Shown: one piece after another, positions 7,859 through 16,714 of the stretch
Layout of the letters: each line of letters begins with the position of its first letter
How positions within the stretch are numbered: position 1 is the stretch's first letter
From: Clostridiales bacterium
GTDB taxonomy: Bacteria > Bacillota > Clostridia > Lachnospirales > Lachnospiraceae
DNA length: 49,173 bases
Direction of reading: 5' to 3'
NCBI GenBank assembly: GCA_020859985.1
Contig: JAJBVD010000018.1
Location: forward strand, 1 to 49,173
The notes under the pieces: generated by a model
What the model saw: only the letters and a program-made list of their open reading frames with translations
Told to the model about the DNA's origin: nothing
The model's database searches: none
Program-made: the position numbers and the translations under genes

Positions 7859-9949
7859 TTAATTCACATTTTCCAGAATCAGCACACCCTTCGGAGCAAT
7901 TGAAACGGTCTCTCCCGCATTTCGCTTCACACCCTCCAGCAGATCCGTGCGATCCCGGTCAAGCGTGACTGCAAGCGTCTCCTCACTGTGATTCAGAACA
8001 TAGAGGATGCGCTTTCCATCCGCAAAGCGCTCGGTCGCCTCGATCTTGCCGCACACACCGGAATCACCCGGAACACCTTCTGCTCCGCTTGCCTCACAAA
8101 CGTCTTTCCTCGCAGACACCGCCGAAAGCGGAAGCACCGGACGGATTCCTTTCTCTTCCATCCGCTCGCGCATAAACGTGCGGTAGAATTCATCCGTAAG
8201 CTGCGTCGCGACATAGTATGCCTTGCCCTCGCCAAAATGATTCATAGTCAAAGCAGGCGATCCGGCGTAAAAGTCCTTTTCATAGGAAGCCAGAACCTCC
8301 GCTCCCTCCGAGTGCAGGATATCGCAGAGCATCCGCGCAGCGTATTTCTCGCCTTCATATGTAATCTGATTGCGCTTATCCGGCGGCAGGGCGTCAATTT
8401 CCTCGACCCAGATGCCAAGGATGTCTCGAAGCCGTCCGGGATATCCGCCCGTAATGACGAGATCGTGCTCGTCCACGATGCCGGAAAAGAAGGTCGTGAT
8501 AAAGGTACCGCCATTCTTCACAAACGAGCGGATCTTCTCATCATACCCTGTCTTCGTCATATAAAAAGCAGGGGCGATCAAAATCTCATATTTATCCAGA
8601 TCATCCTCCACGCCCACAAAATCTACCGGATAGTTCTGCTCCGCCAAAGCGCGGTAATACGTAAAGATCTCATCCATATATTTGAAATCCGTACTCGGAC
8701 CCGCAGAGAGCTCCAGCGCCCACCAGTTATCCCAGTCAAAGAAAATGGCCGCCTTCGCCTGCATTCTTCCGCCGAGCGTATGATTACCCAGCGTCTTTAA
8801 TTCCCCGCCGAGAGCAGCAATCTCGCGGAACACTCTCGTATTCTCATTCCCGACGTGGTCGATCACCGCGCCGTGATATTTTTCACACGCGCCGATACTT
8901 CTGCGCATCTGGAAAAACATCACCGTATCCGCGCCGTGCGCCACCGCCTGATAACTCCAGAGGCGCATCACGCCCGGACGTTTCAGCGAGCAGTAGGAAA
9001 GCCAGTTGGAAACGCTCGGCGTCTGCTCCATCAGCGCATACGGCATACCGCCCTTTAAGGAGCGCATGATATCGTGATTCATCGCATTCCATGCCCACGG
9101 CGCCGTGTTTTCCGGGTAGCTGTCCCAGGCAATGAAGTCCATGGACTTCGCCCATTTCTTGTAATCCAGATCCTTATACGCACCCATCAGGTTCGTCGTC
9201 ACCTTCGCGTCCGGCAGCCGTTTATGAATGACCTCCGCCTCGCGCTCATAGCAGTGCTGCAGGCTCTCGGAATTAAATCTTGCATAATCCAGAGAAATCC
9301 CCTGAAAATTCGTCCGGTTCCCCCAGAAATGCTCGCTGCGCAGATCCGGCACCACGATCTCATCCCAATCATAAAACGTATGGCTCCAAAACGCCGTATC
9401 CCAGGCACGGTTCACCTCATCCAGCGTACCGTACTTTTCTTTCAGCCAGACGCGGAATGCCTTTTCACAGTTCTCGCAATAGCATTCTCCGCTGTACTCA
9501 TTGGAGACATGCCATGCCACCACACACTCACGGTCGCCGTACCGCTCAGCCAGCTTGTCCGCCAGACGAACCGAATATTTCTGATAGGTCGGACTGTTCG
9601 GGCAGGAATTGTGACGGGCGCCGAATTTACGCTTCGTGCCGTCGTACTCGACCCGCAGGATATCCGGATGCCGTGTCGCCATCCAGGCCGGATGCGCGGA
9701 CGTCGAAGTCGCAAGACAAACCTTCAGACCGTTCGCCTCCACGAGATCCATGATCTTATCCAGCTTTGAAAAATCATAGACATCCTCAGACGGCTGCAGC
9801 GCCGCCCACGAAAACACATTGAGTGTCACTACATCAATACCTGCAAGATGAAAGAGGCGCATATCCTCCTCCCAGATCTCTTCCGGCCACTGTTCAGGGT
9901 TATAGTCGCCCCCGTAAAGAATTTTCTGAATTCTGCTGTCGTTAATCAT
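7859..9949 (-). CDS. Beta-galactosidase, glycoside hydrolase family 42
   Basis: A 696-residue GH42 enzyme that releases terminal beta-galactose from lactose-like or plant galactan oligosaccharides, probably in the cytoplasm because no signal peptide is visible. It starts LYGGDYNPEQWPEEIWEEDM, the family's hallmark. The acid/base Glu is E151 in WHVSNEYSG and the nucleophile is E308 in YALMEQTPSVSNW. Cys156, Cys158 and Cys161 (CYCENC) with Cys116 match the zinc site seen in several GH42 enzymes. The TIM barrel covers about 1-390, the trimerisation domain about 395-600 and the C-terminal beta domain the rest. AAGGAG lies 6 nt before the ATG. It appears to be a single-gene unit with copy D of the 27-bp repeat 32 bp upstream of its start; no sugar transporter adjoins it. 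Confidence 0.95.
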   Translation of the reverse strand: MINDSRIQKILYGGDYNPEQWPEEIWEEDMRLFHLAGIDVVTLNVFSWAALQPSEDVYDFSKLDKIMDLVEANGLKVCLATSTSAHPAWMATRHPDILRVEYDGTKRKFGARHNSCPNSPTYQKYSVRLADKLAERYGDRECVVAWHVSNEYSGECYCENCEKAFRVWLKEKYGTLDEVNRAWDTAFWSHTFYDWDEIVVPDLRSEHFWGNRTNFQGISLDYARFNSESLQHCYEREAEVIHKRLPDAKVTTNLMGAYKDLDYKKWAKSMDFIAWDSYPENTAPWAWNAMNHDIMRSLKGGMPYALMEQTPSVSNWLSYCSLKRPGVMRLWSYQAVAHGADTVMFFQMRRSIGACEKYHGAVIDHVGNENTRVFREIAALGGELKTLGNHTLGGRMQAKAAIFFDWDNWWALELSAGPSTDFKYMDEIFTYYRALAEQNYPVDFVGVEDDLDKYEILIAPAFYMTKTGYDEKIRSFVKNGGTFITTFFSGIVDEHDLVITGGYPGRLRDILGIWVEEIDALPPDKRNQITYEGEKYAARMLCDILHSEGAEVLASYEKDFYAGSPALTMNHFGEGKAYYVATQLTDEFYRTFMRERMEEKGIRPVLPLSAVSARKDVCEASGAEGVPGDSGVCGKIEATERFADGKRILYVLNHSEETLAVTLDRDRTDLLEGVKRNAGETVSIAPKGVLILENVN

Positions 9950-9981
9950 ACCAGACTCCTTATCTCTTCCCTTATATTATT

Positions 9982-10008
9982 GTAACTGTCCGATTCCTTC
10001 ACAGTTAT
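9982..10008 (+). repeat. Dispersed 27-bp palindromic repeat, copy D
   Basis: GTAACTGT-CCGATTCCTTC-ACAGTTAT: arms almost intact, spacer diverged at its first half. It lies 32 bp upstream of the beta-galactosidase start and 62 bp past the cyclo-ligase stop. On the minus strand its end runs into TTACAATAATATAAG, so it may overlap the beta-galactosidase promoter. Confidence 0.75.
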
Positions 10009-10070
10009 GCAGTATTTTCATTTTCCGGCATTTCCCGCAGCGTATGCCCCATCATCAAAAGCCACTAAAA

Positions 10071-10622
10071 TTACAATATCCGCGCTTCCGTAACCAGCTT
10101 CTGCGGGCGGATATCCTCTGGCCGCACCGGCACCTCATCCACGATCTGAAACTCAAACGCCAAAGCCACCGTCGGATGAAGCGGATGTACTGCCAGATAC
10201 CGGTCATAAAAGCCCTTGCCGTAGCCGCAGCGGTTCCGTTTCTCATCAAAGCCGACTCCCGGCACGATCAGCAGGGCATTTTCCGCTGTTCCGCCGCAGG
10301 CTTCCCGCTCCGTGACCGGCTCCGGTACATGAAAATAGCCGTCCGCAACATCAGCATAAGAGGAAATATAAAAATAATTCATATCCTCCCCCTCCACCTT
10401 TGGGGCAGCTACCTTTTTGCCAAGCTTCCATGCAGTCTCGATCAACAGCTTTGTAGAAACCTCACCCTTGCAATCCATATAGACAAAAATCTCATCAGCG
10501 TTCCGAAATTCCTCCAGACCAATCACCGTCTCGCAAATGCGCCGGCTGTTCTCCTTAAGAACGTCATCCGGCAGCTCCCGGCGACGCTCCTTCACCATCT
10601 TCCTAATGTCCTTTTTTTCCAT
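10071..10622 (-). CDS. 5-formyltetrahydrofolate cyclo-ligase
   Basis: A 183-residue protein matching the 5-FTHF cyclo-ligase (MTHFS/YgfA) family, which converts 5-formyl-THF to 5,10-methenyl-THF with ATP. It begins with a basic helix (KKDIRKMVKERRRELPD) and carries the characteristic phosphate-binding motif near its C-terminus, GYGKGFYDRYL, preceded by LLIVPGVGFDEKRNRC. Length is normal for the family. The ATG at 10622 is used; a GTG at 10631 is in frame but has no better ribosome site. The start overlaps the 3' end of the DUF896 gene by 20 bp, so the two are probably translationally coupled. It is the last gene of the run from the flippase. Confidence 0.92.
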   Translation of the reverse strand: MEKKDIRKMVKERRRELPDDVLKENSRRICETVIGLEEFRNADEIFVYMDCKGEVSTKLLIETAWKLGKKVAAPKVEGEDMNYFYISSYADVADGYFHVPEPVTEREACGGTAENALLIVPGVGFDEKRNRCGYGKGFYDRYLAVHPLHPTVALAFEFQIVDEVPVRPEDIRPQKLVTEARIL

Positions 10623-10821
10623 ACTTCTCACCCAGATTTTCCACCATGCCGTCCGCGTTCACAATGTCAATATTATTCAGCTGACCGCGCAGATTCATCC
10701 GCACCGCCTCAATATATTCCTGCCGGAGAGCCGCCTGTTCCTCACGCTCCGCTTCCGTCAGTCCTTCCGCCTTCGCCCGCCTCGCAAGCTCATTAATCCG
10801 CTGTAGCTTCATCTGATCCAT
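10603..10821 (-). CDS. DUF896 (YnzC) family protein
   Basis: A 72-residue protein of the DUF896/YnzC family. The signature is two antiparallel helices: RINELARRAKAEGLTEAERE, then QAALRQEYIEAVRMNLRGQL. In Bacillus subtilis a relative (YneA-operon YnzC) is SOS-induced; the molecular role is unknown. The ATG at 10821 is chosen, with AAAGGA about 11 nt upstream; a second ATG lies three codons in. It overlaps the cyclo-ligase by 20 bp and starts 21 bp after the flippase gene ends. Confidence 0.88.
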   Translation of the reverse strand: MDQMKLQRINELARRAKAEGLTEAEREEQAALRQEYIEAVRMNLRGQLNNIDIVNADGMVENLGEKYGKKGH

Positions 10822-10842
10822 TACAATAAATATCCTTTCATT

Positions 10843-12501
10843 TTATCTTAGCAGCCCCATCCTCCGCAGTATGCGGATAATCACACTTCCTTTGGGCATT
10901 GCAGCCAGTTCCTCCACCGTAACCCCATGGAACGACACCATTCCGATCCCATACACGATAACGCCCACGATCACTGCGATCACAGTCGACACGGTGTTTC
11001 CCATAAGAAGATGGCACCCCATATAGGCAATATACGCAGCCGCAGCCATAATAATAGAAACGACAGCCGGCACTACAAAGGTCCGGTAAATCTCCTGACG
11101 ATAGCTTAAAAACTGCGCAATGGAGATCGCGTTCAGAACACTGATGATGACCGCAAACAGAATATTCGCTCCCACGACTGCATAAATATTCAGATTAAAA
11201 GTAGTCAGCAGAAGATAGAGCACGATCAGATGAATCACAAGCGCAATGCAGCAATGGATCAGCGGCTGACGCATCTGCCCCAGTCCCTGAAGAATGCCGG
11301 TCGATAAAGTGGAAAGCGCATAAAATACGATCATCAGAGAACCGATCTGCATAATACCGACGGACAGCGGAGTCCCAGTCTCATTGTTAAACAGCATGGT
11401 GATGATCGGTTCCGCCAGAGCGGCGAGTCCTGCCGCACAGGGGATGGTAAGAAGCATTGTAAAGCGGATCGATGTCTGTACCTTACGTCTGGCCTCTGCC
11501 TTATCACGCTTTTCCATCGCTGCCGTCAGACTCGGCACCACAGACGGCGACAGACTGGAAGCAAGCGCGAGCGGCACATTCATCAGGACACGGAACTGTC
11601 CGGAATAAATGCCCCATATCGTCATTGTCTGCTCCTCCGTATAGCCCTGTCCCTGAAGGACATTGCTGAACACACCAAGATCAATGACGTTTGTAATATT
11701 GTAAACAACCGTACTCAATATGATCGGCACGATGGTAACGATCAGTTCCCGGTAAATATCTGCCTGGGATTCGCGAACCCCTGTATGATCCCTGCGCATC
11801 CGGACACGCATGGTCTTCGCCTGTGACAGATAAATGATCATAACGACGATCAGGGCAACAGTAATGCTGGCCACTGTACCAAACGTACCGCCGGCGGCGC
11901 CCCAGGCTGCCGCAAGAGAATCATTGCCCTGTGTCTCGGCAAGGCTCTCGCCGTAGCGGAACATGATATCCGCACAGACCAGAGACACCACCGCATTTAC
12001 GATCTGCTCAACAACCTGCGAAAAAGCAGTGGGAACCATGTTGGAAAATCCCTGAAAATATCCACGGAACGTCCCGAGGATCGCGGAAATAAAGATAGCG
12101 GGAGCAAGCACGCGCAGTCCGTAAACAGCCAGCTCCGAAGAGAGCAGGTATTTTGTGATCAGTCCTGCACAGACATAAGTCACCAGAGCAATCACGCCGC
12201 CGACCAGCATGGAAAAGCGCACTGCGCATAAAAAAACGCGGTGAGCATTCCGGTACTCCCCTCTCTGCACTCTCACCGATACCAGTCTGGACACAGCCAG
12301 CGGCATATTAAAGCAGGAGACCATCAGAAGGATTGCATAGATCTCATTTGCCGTGGAATAATATCCGTTCCCCTCATTTCCCAGAATGTTTTGAAGCGGC
12401 ACCCGGTAAAGCATACCGATGATCTTGGCTATAATTGCCGCAGCAGCAAGGATGGAGCCTTGCACGAGGAAGTTATTTCCGCTTTTGTTCTTTTCTTTCA
12501 C
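10843..12501 (-). CDS. MurJ/SpoVB-like oligosaccharide flippase family membrane protein
   Basis: A 552-residue membrane protein of the MVF/MOP flippase group (polysaccharide biosynthesis protein, SpoVB/MurJ-like), with about 14 transmembrane helices spread over the whole length. The first helix holds GSILAAAAIIAKIIGMLYRVPLQ, then NEGNGYYSTANEIYAILL, the typical opening of Clostridial SpoVB-like proteins. Such proteins move lipid-linked cell-wall precursors across the membrane or support spore cortex formation. The start is taken as GTG 12501 because AGAGG lies 6 nt before it; a TTG at 12507 abuts the ribosome site and is unlikely. A single SpoVB-like gene outside a capsule cluster suggests a general peptidoglycan or cortex role (inference). 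Confidence 0.88.
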   Translation of the reverse strand: MKEKNKSGNNFLVQGSILAAAAIIAKIIGMLYRVPLQNILGNEGNGYYSTANEIYAILLMVSCFNMPLAVSRLVSVRVQRGEYRNAHRVFLCAVRFSMLVGGVIALVTYVCAGLITKYLLSSELAVYGLRVLAPAIFISAILGTFRGYFQGFSNMVPTAFSQVVEQIVNAVVSLVCADIMFRYGESLAETQGNDSLAAAWGAAGGTFGTVASITVALIVVMIIYLSQAKTMRVRMRRDHTGVRESQADIYRELIVTIVPIILSTVVYNITNVIDLGVFSNVLQGQGYTEEQTMTIWGIYSGQFRVLMNVPLALASSLSPSVVPSLTAAMEKRDKAEARRKVQTSIRFTMLLTIPCAAGLAALAEPIITMLFNNETGTPLSVGIMQIGSLMIVFYALSTLSTGILQGLGQMRQPLIHCCIALVIHLIVLYLLLTTFNLNIYAVVGANILFAVIISVLNAISIAQFLSYRQEIYRTFVVPAVVSIIMAAAAYIAYMGCHLLMGNTVSTVIAVIVGVIVYGIGMVSFHGVTVEELAAMPKGSVIIRILRRMGLLR

Positions 12502-12529
12502 AACCAACCTCTTTACACGATCAAAGCCC

Positions 12530-12580
12530 GGCAGCGCTTTTCCATCCGAGGTTTCCCGGAAAACTATACTTTGCGCTGCC
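12530..12580 (-). terminator. Possible hairpin terminator after the DUF3048 gene
   Basis: GGCAGCGC (12530-12537) pairs with GCGCTGCC (12573-12580); the loop contains a second small hairpin around TTTCCCGGAAA. On the minus strand it is followed by GGGCTTTGATC, a poor T-tract. It lies about 70 bp past the DUF3048 stop, in the 149-bp gap before the flippase gene. I see nothing else in that gap. Confidence 0.4.
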
Positions 12581-12650
12581 CGGCCATATTATCATAAAGT
12601 CCGTAGCTATTCTATATACTCTGAATCCTCTCAGAGCAGCAATATCGGGA

Positions 12651-13901
12651 TCACTCCTCTGTCGTCTCCGCAGAAACTGTCTCCGCAACAGCCTCTTCCG
12701 CAGCCGTCGGCTCAGCTGCTTCTGCCAGCGCGGCCAGATCCTCTCCCGTGATCTCACCGATCATGACATCATCCATACTGGAATCAAGGACAATGCATAC
12801 CCAGGTCTTGCCCTGATTGAGGGTAATCTCTTCCCCATCTGTATTGTAATAATGCGTTACGCCGAAGTTCCCGTCTCCCAACTCATTCTCAAGATCCGGA
12901 TCGTCTTTCGCCCAGGTAATCGGAATCGCTTTCCCACGGGTGATATAGACGCCCTCGCCGCCCTCATATACATTGATATCCAGATAGCCTTCACCCAGAT
13001 CCTCATAAGAGCAGTACTGGATCAGGATATTGTCATAGGTCAGACCCTTGCCGGTCAGATAGTCGATCTGTACATCGCCCAGCTGATATCTGGTGTACTT
13101 GCCTGTCTCTTCGTCATACACGAACTCCGGATAATTGTATACATATCCCGGCTCCACTGTAAGCGCGTCTACTCCGTCGTCCAGAGTAATGACCTCATCA
13201 TCACCGGCAAACTGATAGTGCCCGTCGTTCTCCGTGTATTCCTCCGAATATTCCGTAGAAATGCCCTTATACTCAATACCAGCCTGAATCAGATCATAAT
13301 TCGTAAATACATTGTGCGGAGAAACAAAATCATCCGAGCGATAATAAACCACATCACCCTCGCCCTCATAGTTCAGGTCATAATCCGCCATACCGCTTAA
13401 ACGAACCGTGCTCTCCAGATTCAGCACAGGCGTAGCAAATACCGCATGACCGTAATGCATATAAATCGCCTCAAACTCCCGCGCAAAATAAACATAATAC
13501 TCACGGCAGCTCCGAACCGATCCGATGCGCTCAACGTCCTGATAATCCTCCATGATCGCCATCAGACGCGTGATGCCGCCCTCCACCGGAGCCTCATACA
13601 TGATTGCCGCATTGCTGATGCCGGACTGCGGTAGCGCGTTCTCAATGTTGTTGATCATGATCGCGATCGGAACCGTACGTCCGATTGACGCAGGAACGAG
13701 CTTGCCGGTCAGATAGCTTCTGACCCACTCCTCCTCCGTCTCTTCCGTCTCGCCCTCAGAAGTATCCTCCGCCGCAGTCTCAGCCGCTACGGCCGTATCC
13801 TCTGCCGCAGCTTCCTCTGCGAAAGCCATCCCCCCTGTAGCCATGCTGCCAAGCATCACCGCTGCTGCTGCCAGGCCGGCCATCCACTGTTTTTTCATCA
13901 T
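12651..13901 (-). CDS. Secreted DUF3048-domain protein (YerB-like)
   Basis: A 416-residue exported protein. Residues 1-28 are a signal peptide (MMKKQWMAGLAAAAVMLGSM, cleavage after AFA). An acidic Ala/Glu/Thr linker spans about 29-60. The DUF3048 N-terminal domain spans about 62-215 with IMINNIENALPQSGISNA, IMYEAPVEGGITRLMAI and RIGSVRSCREYYV; the C-terminal DUF3048 domain follows at about 255-360. A second acidic Ala/Glu-rich stretch ends the protein. YerB of Bacillus is a lipoprotein of unknown function; this copy has no lipobox Cys, so it is probably released or held by its tails. AGGAGGG precedes the ATG. It follows ybeY, outside the usual company of that gene. Confidence 0.9.
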   Translation of the reverse strand: MMKKQWMAGLAAAAVMLGSMATGGMAFAEEAAAEDTAVAAETAAEDTSEGETEETEEEWVRSYLTGKLVPASIGRTVPIAIMINNIENALPQSGISNAAIMYEAPVEGGITRLMAIMEDYQDVERIGSVRSCREYYVYFAREFEAIYMHYGHAVFATPVLNLESTVRLSGMADYDLNYEGEGDVVYYRSDDFVSPHNVFTNYDLIQAGIEYKGISTEYSEEYTENDGHYQFAGDDEVITLDDGVDALTVEPGYVYNYPEFVYDEETGKYTRYQLGDVQIDYLTGKGLTYDNILIQYCSYEDLGEGYLDINVYEGGEGVYITRGKAIPITWAKDDPDLENELGDGNFGVTHYYNTDGEEITLNQGKTWVCIVLDSSMDDVMIGEITGEDLAALAEAAEPTAAEEAVAETVSAETTEE

Positions 13902-13919
13902 AATATACCCTCCTGTTTT

Positions 13920-14414
13920 TTACCGTGCTATGTGCAGTGTCTCCAGTATATCCTTTTGGATCTGCTCCATTCTGGCCGCGTCACTTTTCGTCATGTGATC
14001 ATAGCCAAGAAGATGCAGTATACTGTGCGTGATCAAAAACGCGTATTCTCTGGTCACCGAATGTCCGTAGGCTTCGGCCTGCTCCAGAACCTTATCAGCC
14101 GATATAACGATATCACCAAGTACCAGCTCGCCGCTCTCCGGATCAAAGCAGTCGTCTTCCTCCTCCAGCCATTCAAACTCTCCCGGAGTCTCAAAATCTA
14201 TCATCGGGAATGAAAGCACATCCGTCGGCCTGTCAATCTGCCGGTGCTCCCGATTCAGCCGGTGGATTTCTTCATTGTCTGTCACCGTCAGGCCGACATA
14301 TACTTCATACGGACATTCCATATAGTCTATCGCCCCGTCGATCACGCGCTGCGCGATCTCATACAGATCAATATCCAGCTTGTCCCCGGACTCATCCTCA
14401 AAATCTATGGTCAT
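13920..14414 (-). CDS. ybeY: Endoribonuclease YbeY (rRNA maturation factor)
   Basis: A 164-residue YbeY. The metal-binding signature is ITHSILHLLGYDH with H130, H134 and H140 at the C-terminus; the upstream RPTDVLSFPM motif is also diagnostic. YbeY is a zinc-dependent endoribonuclease acting in 16S rRNA 3' maturation and ribosome quality control. AAAGGGG lies upstream of the ATG. The order yqfC, yqfD, phoH, ybeY is the conserved Firmicutes arrangement; the usual followers dgkA, cdd and era are replaced here by the DUF3048 gene. The gap to phoH is 20 bp. Confidence 0.96.
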   Translation of the reverse strand: MTIDFEDESGDKLDIDLYEIAQRVIDGAIDYMECPYEVYVGLTVTDNEEIHRLNREHRQIDRPTDVLSFPMIDFETPGEFEWLEEEDDCFDPESGELVLGDIVISADKVLEQAEAYGHSVTREYAFLITHSILHLLGYDHMTKSDAARMEQIQKDILETLHIAR

Positions 14415-14434
14415 TCTCTTGTACCCCTTTATTG

Positions 14435-15430
14435 TCAGGAATGATTTTGCCGTTTTGCCCCCGCACGCCTTTGCTCCCGCTCTTCATATTCCTCGTAGGC
14501 ATTCACAATCCGCTGCACCAGCGGATGACGTACTACATCCTGACTTGTCAGTGTGCAGAAGCTGATCCCCTCCACCTTCGCCAGCACCTTCATCGCAATG
14601 TCCAGACCGGACGGCGAGCCGGGCGGCAGATCCTTCTGGGTACGGTCACCGGTCACGATCACTTTAGAGCCAAAACCGATCCTCGTCAGAAACATCTTCA
14701 TCTGTGCCGGAGAGGTGTTCTGCGCCTCATCCAGGATAATGTAGGCATTATCCAGTGTCCGCCCCCGCATATAAGCGAGAGGAGCCACCTCGATCAAGCC
14801 TTTTTCCATGTTGCGTGAAAAGCTCTCTGCCCCCATAATCTGATATAAAGCATCATAGAGAGGGCGCAGATAGGGGTCGACCTTACTTTGCAGATCCCCC
14901 GGAAGAAATCCCAGCTTCTCTCCTGCCTCGATAGCCGGACGCGTCAGGATAATACGGCTGACTTCCTCATTCTTAAACGCTGCGATCGCCATGGCCATAG
15001 CCAGATAGGTCTTTCCTGTTCCTGCCGGCCCGATCCCGAACACGATCATATTCTTACGGATCGCGTCGACATAGCTTTTCTGTCCCAGCGTCTTTGGTTT
15101 GATCGGCTTCCCATTGATCGTATGACAGATGCAGTCATTGTCCATCTCTACCAGAGAGGATGTCTTCCCATCCATCGCCAGCGCGATCGCATAGTCTACA
15201 TTCTGCTCGGTAATGAGATTGCCGCGTCTGGACAGCTCCGAGAGATTGTCAAAAATATCACTTGCACGCGCAATGTTGTCCGGGCCTCCGATCACACGGA
15301 TGCCATCATCACGGATCAGCACGGTCACATGAAGCGCCCGCTCTACCTTCTTGATATTTTTGTCAAACTGGCCAAAGACATTGGTCTCATGTCCGGCCGG
15401 TATGGTAAGCGCTTTCTCTGACATGCTCAT
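14435..15430 (-). CDS. phoH: PhoH-like P-loop ATPase
   Basis: A 331-residue PhoH/YbeZ-family protein. Residues about 25-75 form the small KH-like nucleic-acid-binding region; the ATPase domain follows with Walker A GIGPAGTGKTYLAMAMA (K140), Walker B AYIILDEAQNTSPAQ and sensor VIVTGDRTQKDLP. PhoH-like proteins work with YbeY in RNA metabolism, and the genes are adjacent here. The start ATG at 15430 overlaps the yqfD stop (ATGA), so translation is coupled; GAGGAAG lies upstream inside yqfD. A second ATG two codons in is possible. Confidence 0.95.
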   Translation of the reverse strand: MSMSEKALTIPAGHETNVFGQFDKNIKKVERALHVTVLIRDDGIRVIGGPDNIARASDIFDNLSELSRRGNLITEQNVDYAIALAMDGKTSSLVEMDNDCICHTINGKPIKPKTLGQKSYVDAIRKNMIVFGIGPAGTGKTYLAMAMAIAAFKNEEVSRIILTRPAIEAGEKLGFLPGDLQSKVDPYLRPLYDALYQIMGAESFSRNMEKGLIEVAPLAYMRGRTLDNAYIILDEAQNTSPAQMKMFLTRIGFGSKVIVTGDRTQKDLPPGSPSGLDIAMKVLAKVEGISFCTLTSQDVVRHPLVQRIVNAYEEYEEREQRRAGAKRQNHS

Positions 15431-16644
15431 TCCTGCAGTTCTTCCTCCTCCGTCACCCGCACGACCGCGCTTTCATCCGTAATCAGGATTCCCTGCGCGA
15501 CGGCTGAATTTTCACGCGTCTCTATTGTAACATTATTTTGAAATATTTGAACCCCTTTTTCCTGTAATTTTTTAATGAAAGAAGATAAATTATCTTTTAA
15601 GTTTTCACACGCTTTTTCTTCTGAAATATAAATTTTAAAATTCTCGTATTCCCGAGTTTCATATTCATAAAACCAGATTGGGAGATAAAAGTTTTCAGAA
15701 ATTTTAATCTGTGTAATATCAACAGTGAGGTCGCAACAGTCATAAGAGTTCAGTGGACCCGGAAAAGAAAAAGAGCTTTCTCCAAGGCGGATCATATGAC
15801 GTACTGTCTTGTTTCCGGTATAATTTTTAATAACTGTCTCATAATCAATTTCATCATAATAGGCAGTTTCTGTCCGCAGAACCACATCTGCGTCCGCCTC
15901 ACATTCCTGCCAGGAGACTATCTCGCCGTCATCATTATAAACCGGTATTCTGCCTGATACAAGCAGAGTCCCTGCTTCCACGGTATCTCCCACAGCTGCA
16001 CAGGCAAGCCCTTTCCTCACATAGATGGAAACGACCTCGCCCGGTTTTGCCGCAGCGATACCATATAAGCCGCTTTTGTCATCCACAGCTTCCGCTTCTG
16101 AAGCATCCGCCGTTCCTTCTTTGACATAAATCGTGAGTCTGGTTCCCTTAAGCTCTGTAGAAACCCAGGAGAATCTGGAAAAATAATTCCGAATCCCATC
16201 AGAAAGCTCCTGCGTGTCAACCTGATTTTTCCATATTCCGTGACTGACGCCCTCATTCTCCAGATACTCAAAAATCACATCGTCAGTCTGGGAGAGATTG
16301 CCCTCGATCGTGATGCTCCAGATGTGAGCGGACAGCCAGACCATCAAAAGGGCCGCACACAGAGCGCCGCTCAGACAGGCTCCTCTTTTTCGATATCTGT
16401 GTATAAAAAAAGGAAGCCCATACCGCTTCGTTATCCGAACCCCGGTGTGGCTTTTTCGCACAATCTCTTTCAGGCAGTAAAAATCAGCTTTTGTAAGGCA
16501 GGCCTCACAGCCGCCATCGATTGCGCTAAGCCTCCACAGGCGAAGCCCACGATGTGCGCAAAGGTTCAGGAAGCGTTCGCAGGAAGCGCCGGTGATCCGG
16601 ATCCGGACATAGCCATGAAAAAAATTGAATACACTCTGTTCCAT
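15427..16644 (-). CDS. yqfD: Sporulation protein YqfD
   Basis: A 405-residue YqfD (SpoIV-associated) protein. It begins FNFFHGYVRIRITGASCERF, has one membrane segment at about residues 88-108 (LSGALCAALLMVWLSAHIWS) and a large C-terminal part outside the cytoplasm. YqfD is made in the mother cell under sigma-E control in Bacillus and Clostridia and is needed for efficient sporulation; its biochemical role is unknown. AGGAGGCGGCATCTT precedes the ATG. The stop overlaps the phoH start by four bases. A perfect 11-bp hairpin sits between yqfC and this gene. Confidence 0.94.
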   Translation of the reverse strand: MEQSVFNFFHGYVRIRITGASCERFLNLCAHRGLRLWRLSAIDGGCEACLTKADFYCLKEIVRKSHTGVRITKRYGLPFFIHRYRKRGACLSGALCAALLMVWLSAHIWSITIEGNLSQTDDVIFEYLENEGVSHGIWKNQVDTQELSDGIRNYFSRFSWVSTELKGTRLTIYVKEGTADASEAEAVDDKSGLYGIAAAKPGEVVSIYVRKGLACAAVGDTVEAGTLLVSGRIPVYNDDGEIVSWQECEADADVVLRTETAYYDEIDYETVIKNYTGNKTVRHMIRLGESSFSFPGPLNSYDCCDLTVDITQIKISENFYLPIWFYEYETREYENFKIYISEEKACENLKDNLSSFIKKLQEKGVQIFQNNVTIETRENSAVAQGILITDESAVVRVTEEEELQE

Positions 16645-16675
16645 AAGATGCCGCCTCCTGTTTTTCTATACGATC

Positions 16676-16709
16676 CGGGAAAGCAGACGATCATCCTCCT
16701 GCTTTCCCG
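16676..16709 (-). other. Perfect hairpin between yqfC and yqfD
   Basis: CGGGAAAGCAG (16676-16686) pairs with CTGCTTTCCCG (16699-16709), an 11-bp uninterrupted stem with a 12-nt loop. It starts 6 bp past the yqfC stop. On the minus strand the next bases are GATCGTATAGAAAAAC, so there is no clear T-tract; the yqfD ribosome site follows about 17 bp later. It may limit read-through or stabilise the upstream message. Confidence 0.6.
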
Positions 16710-16714
16710 AACGG

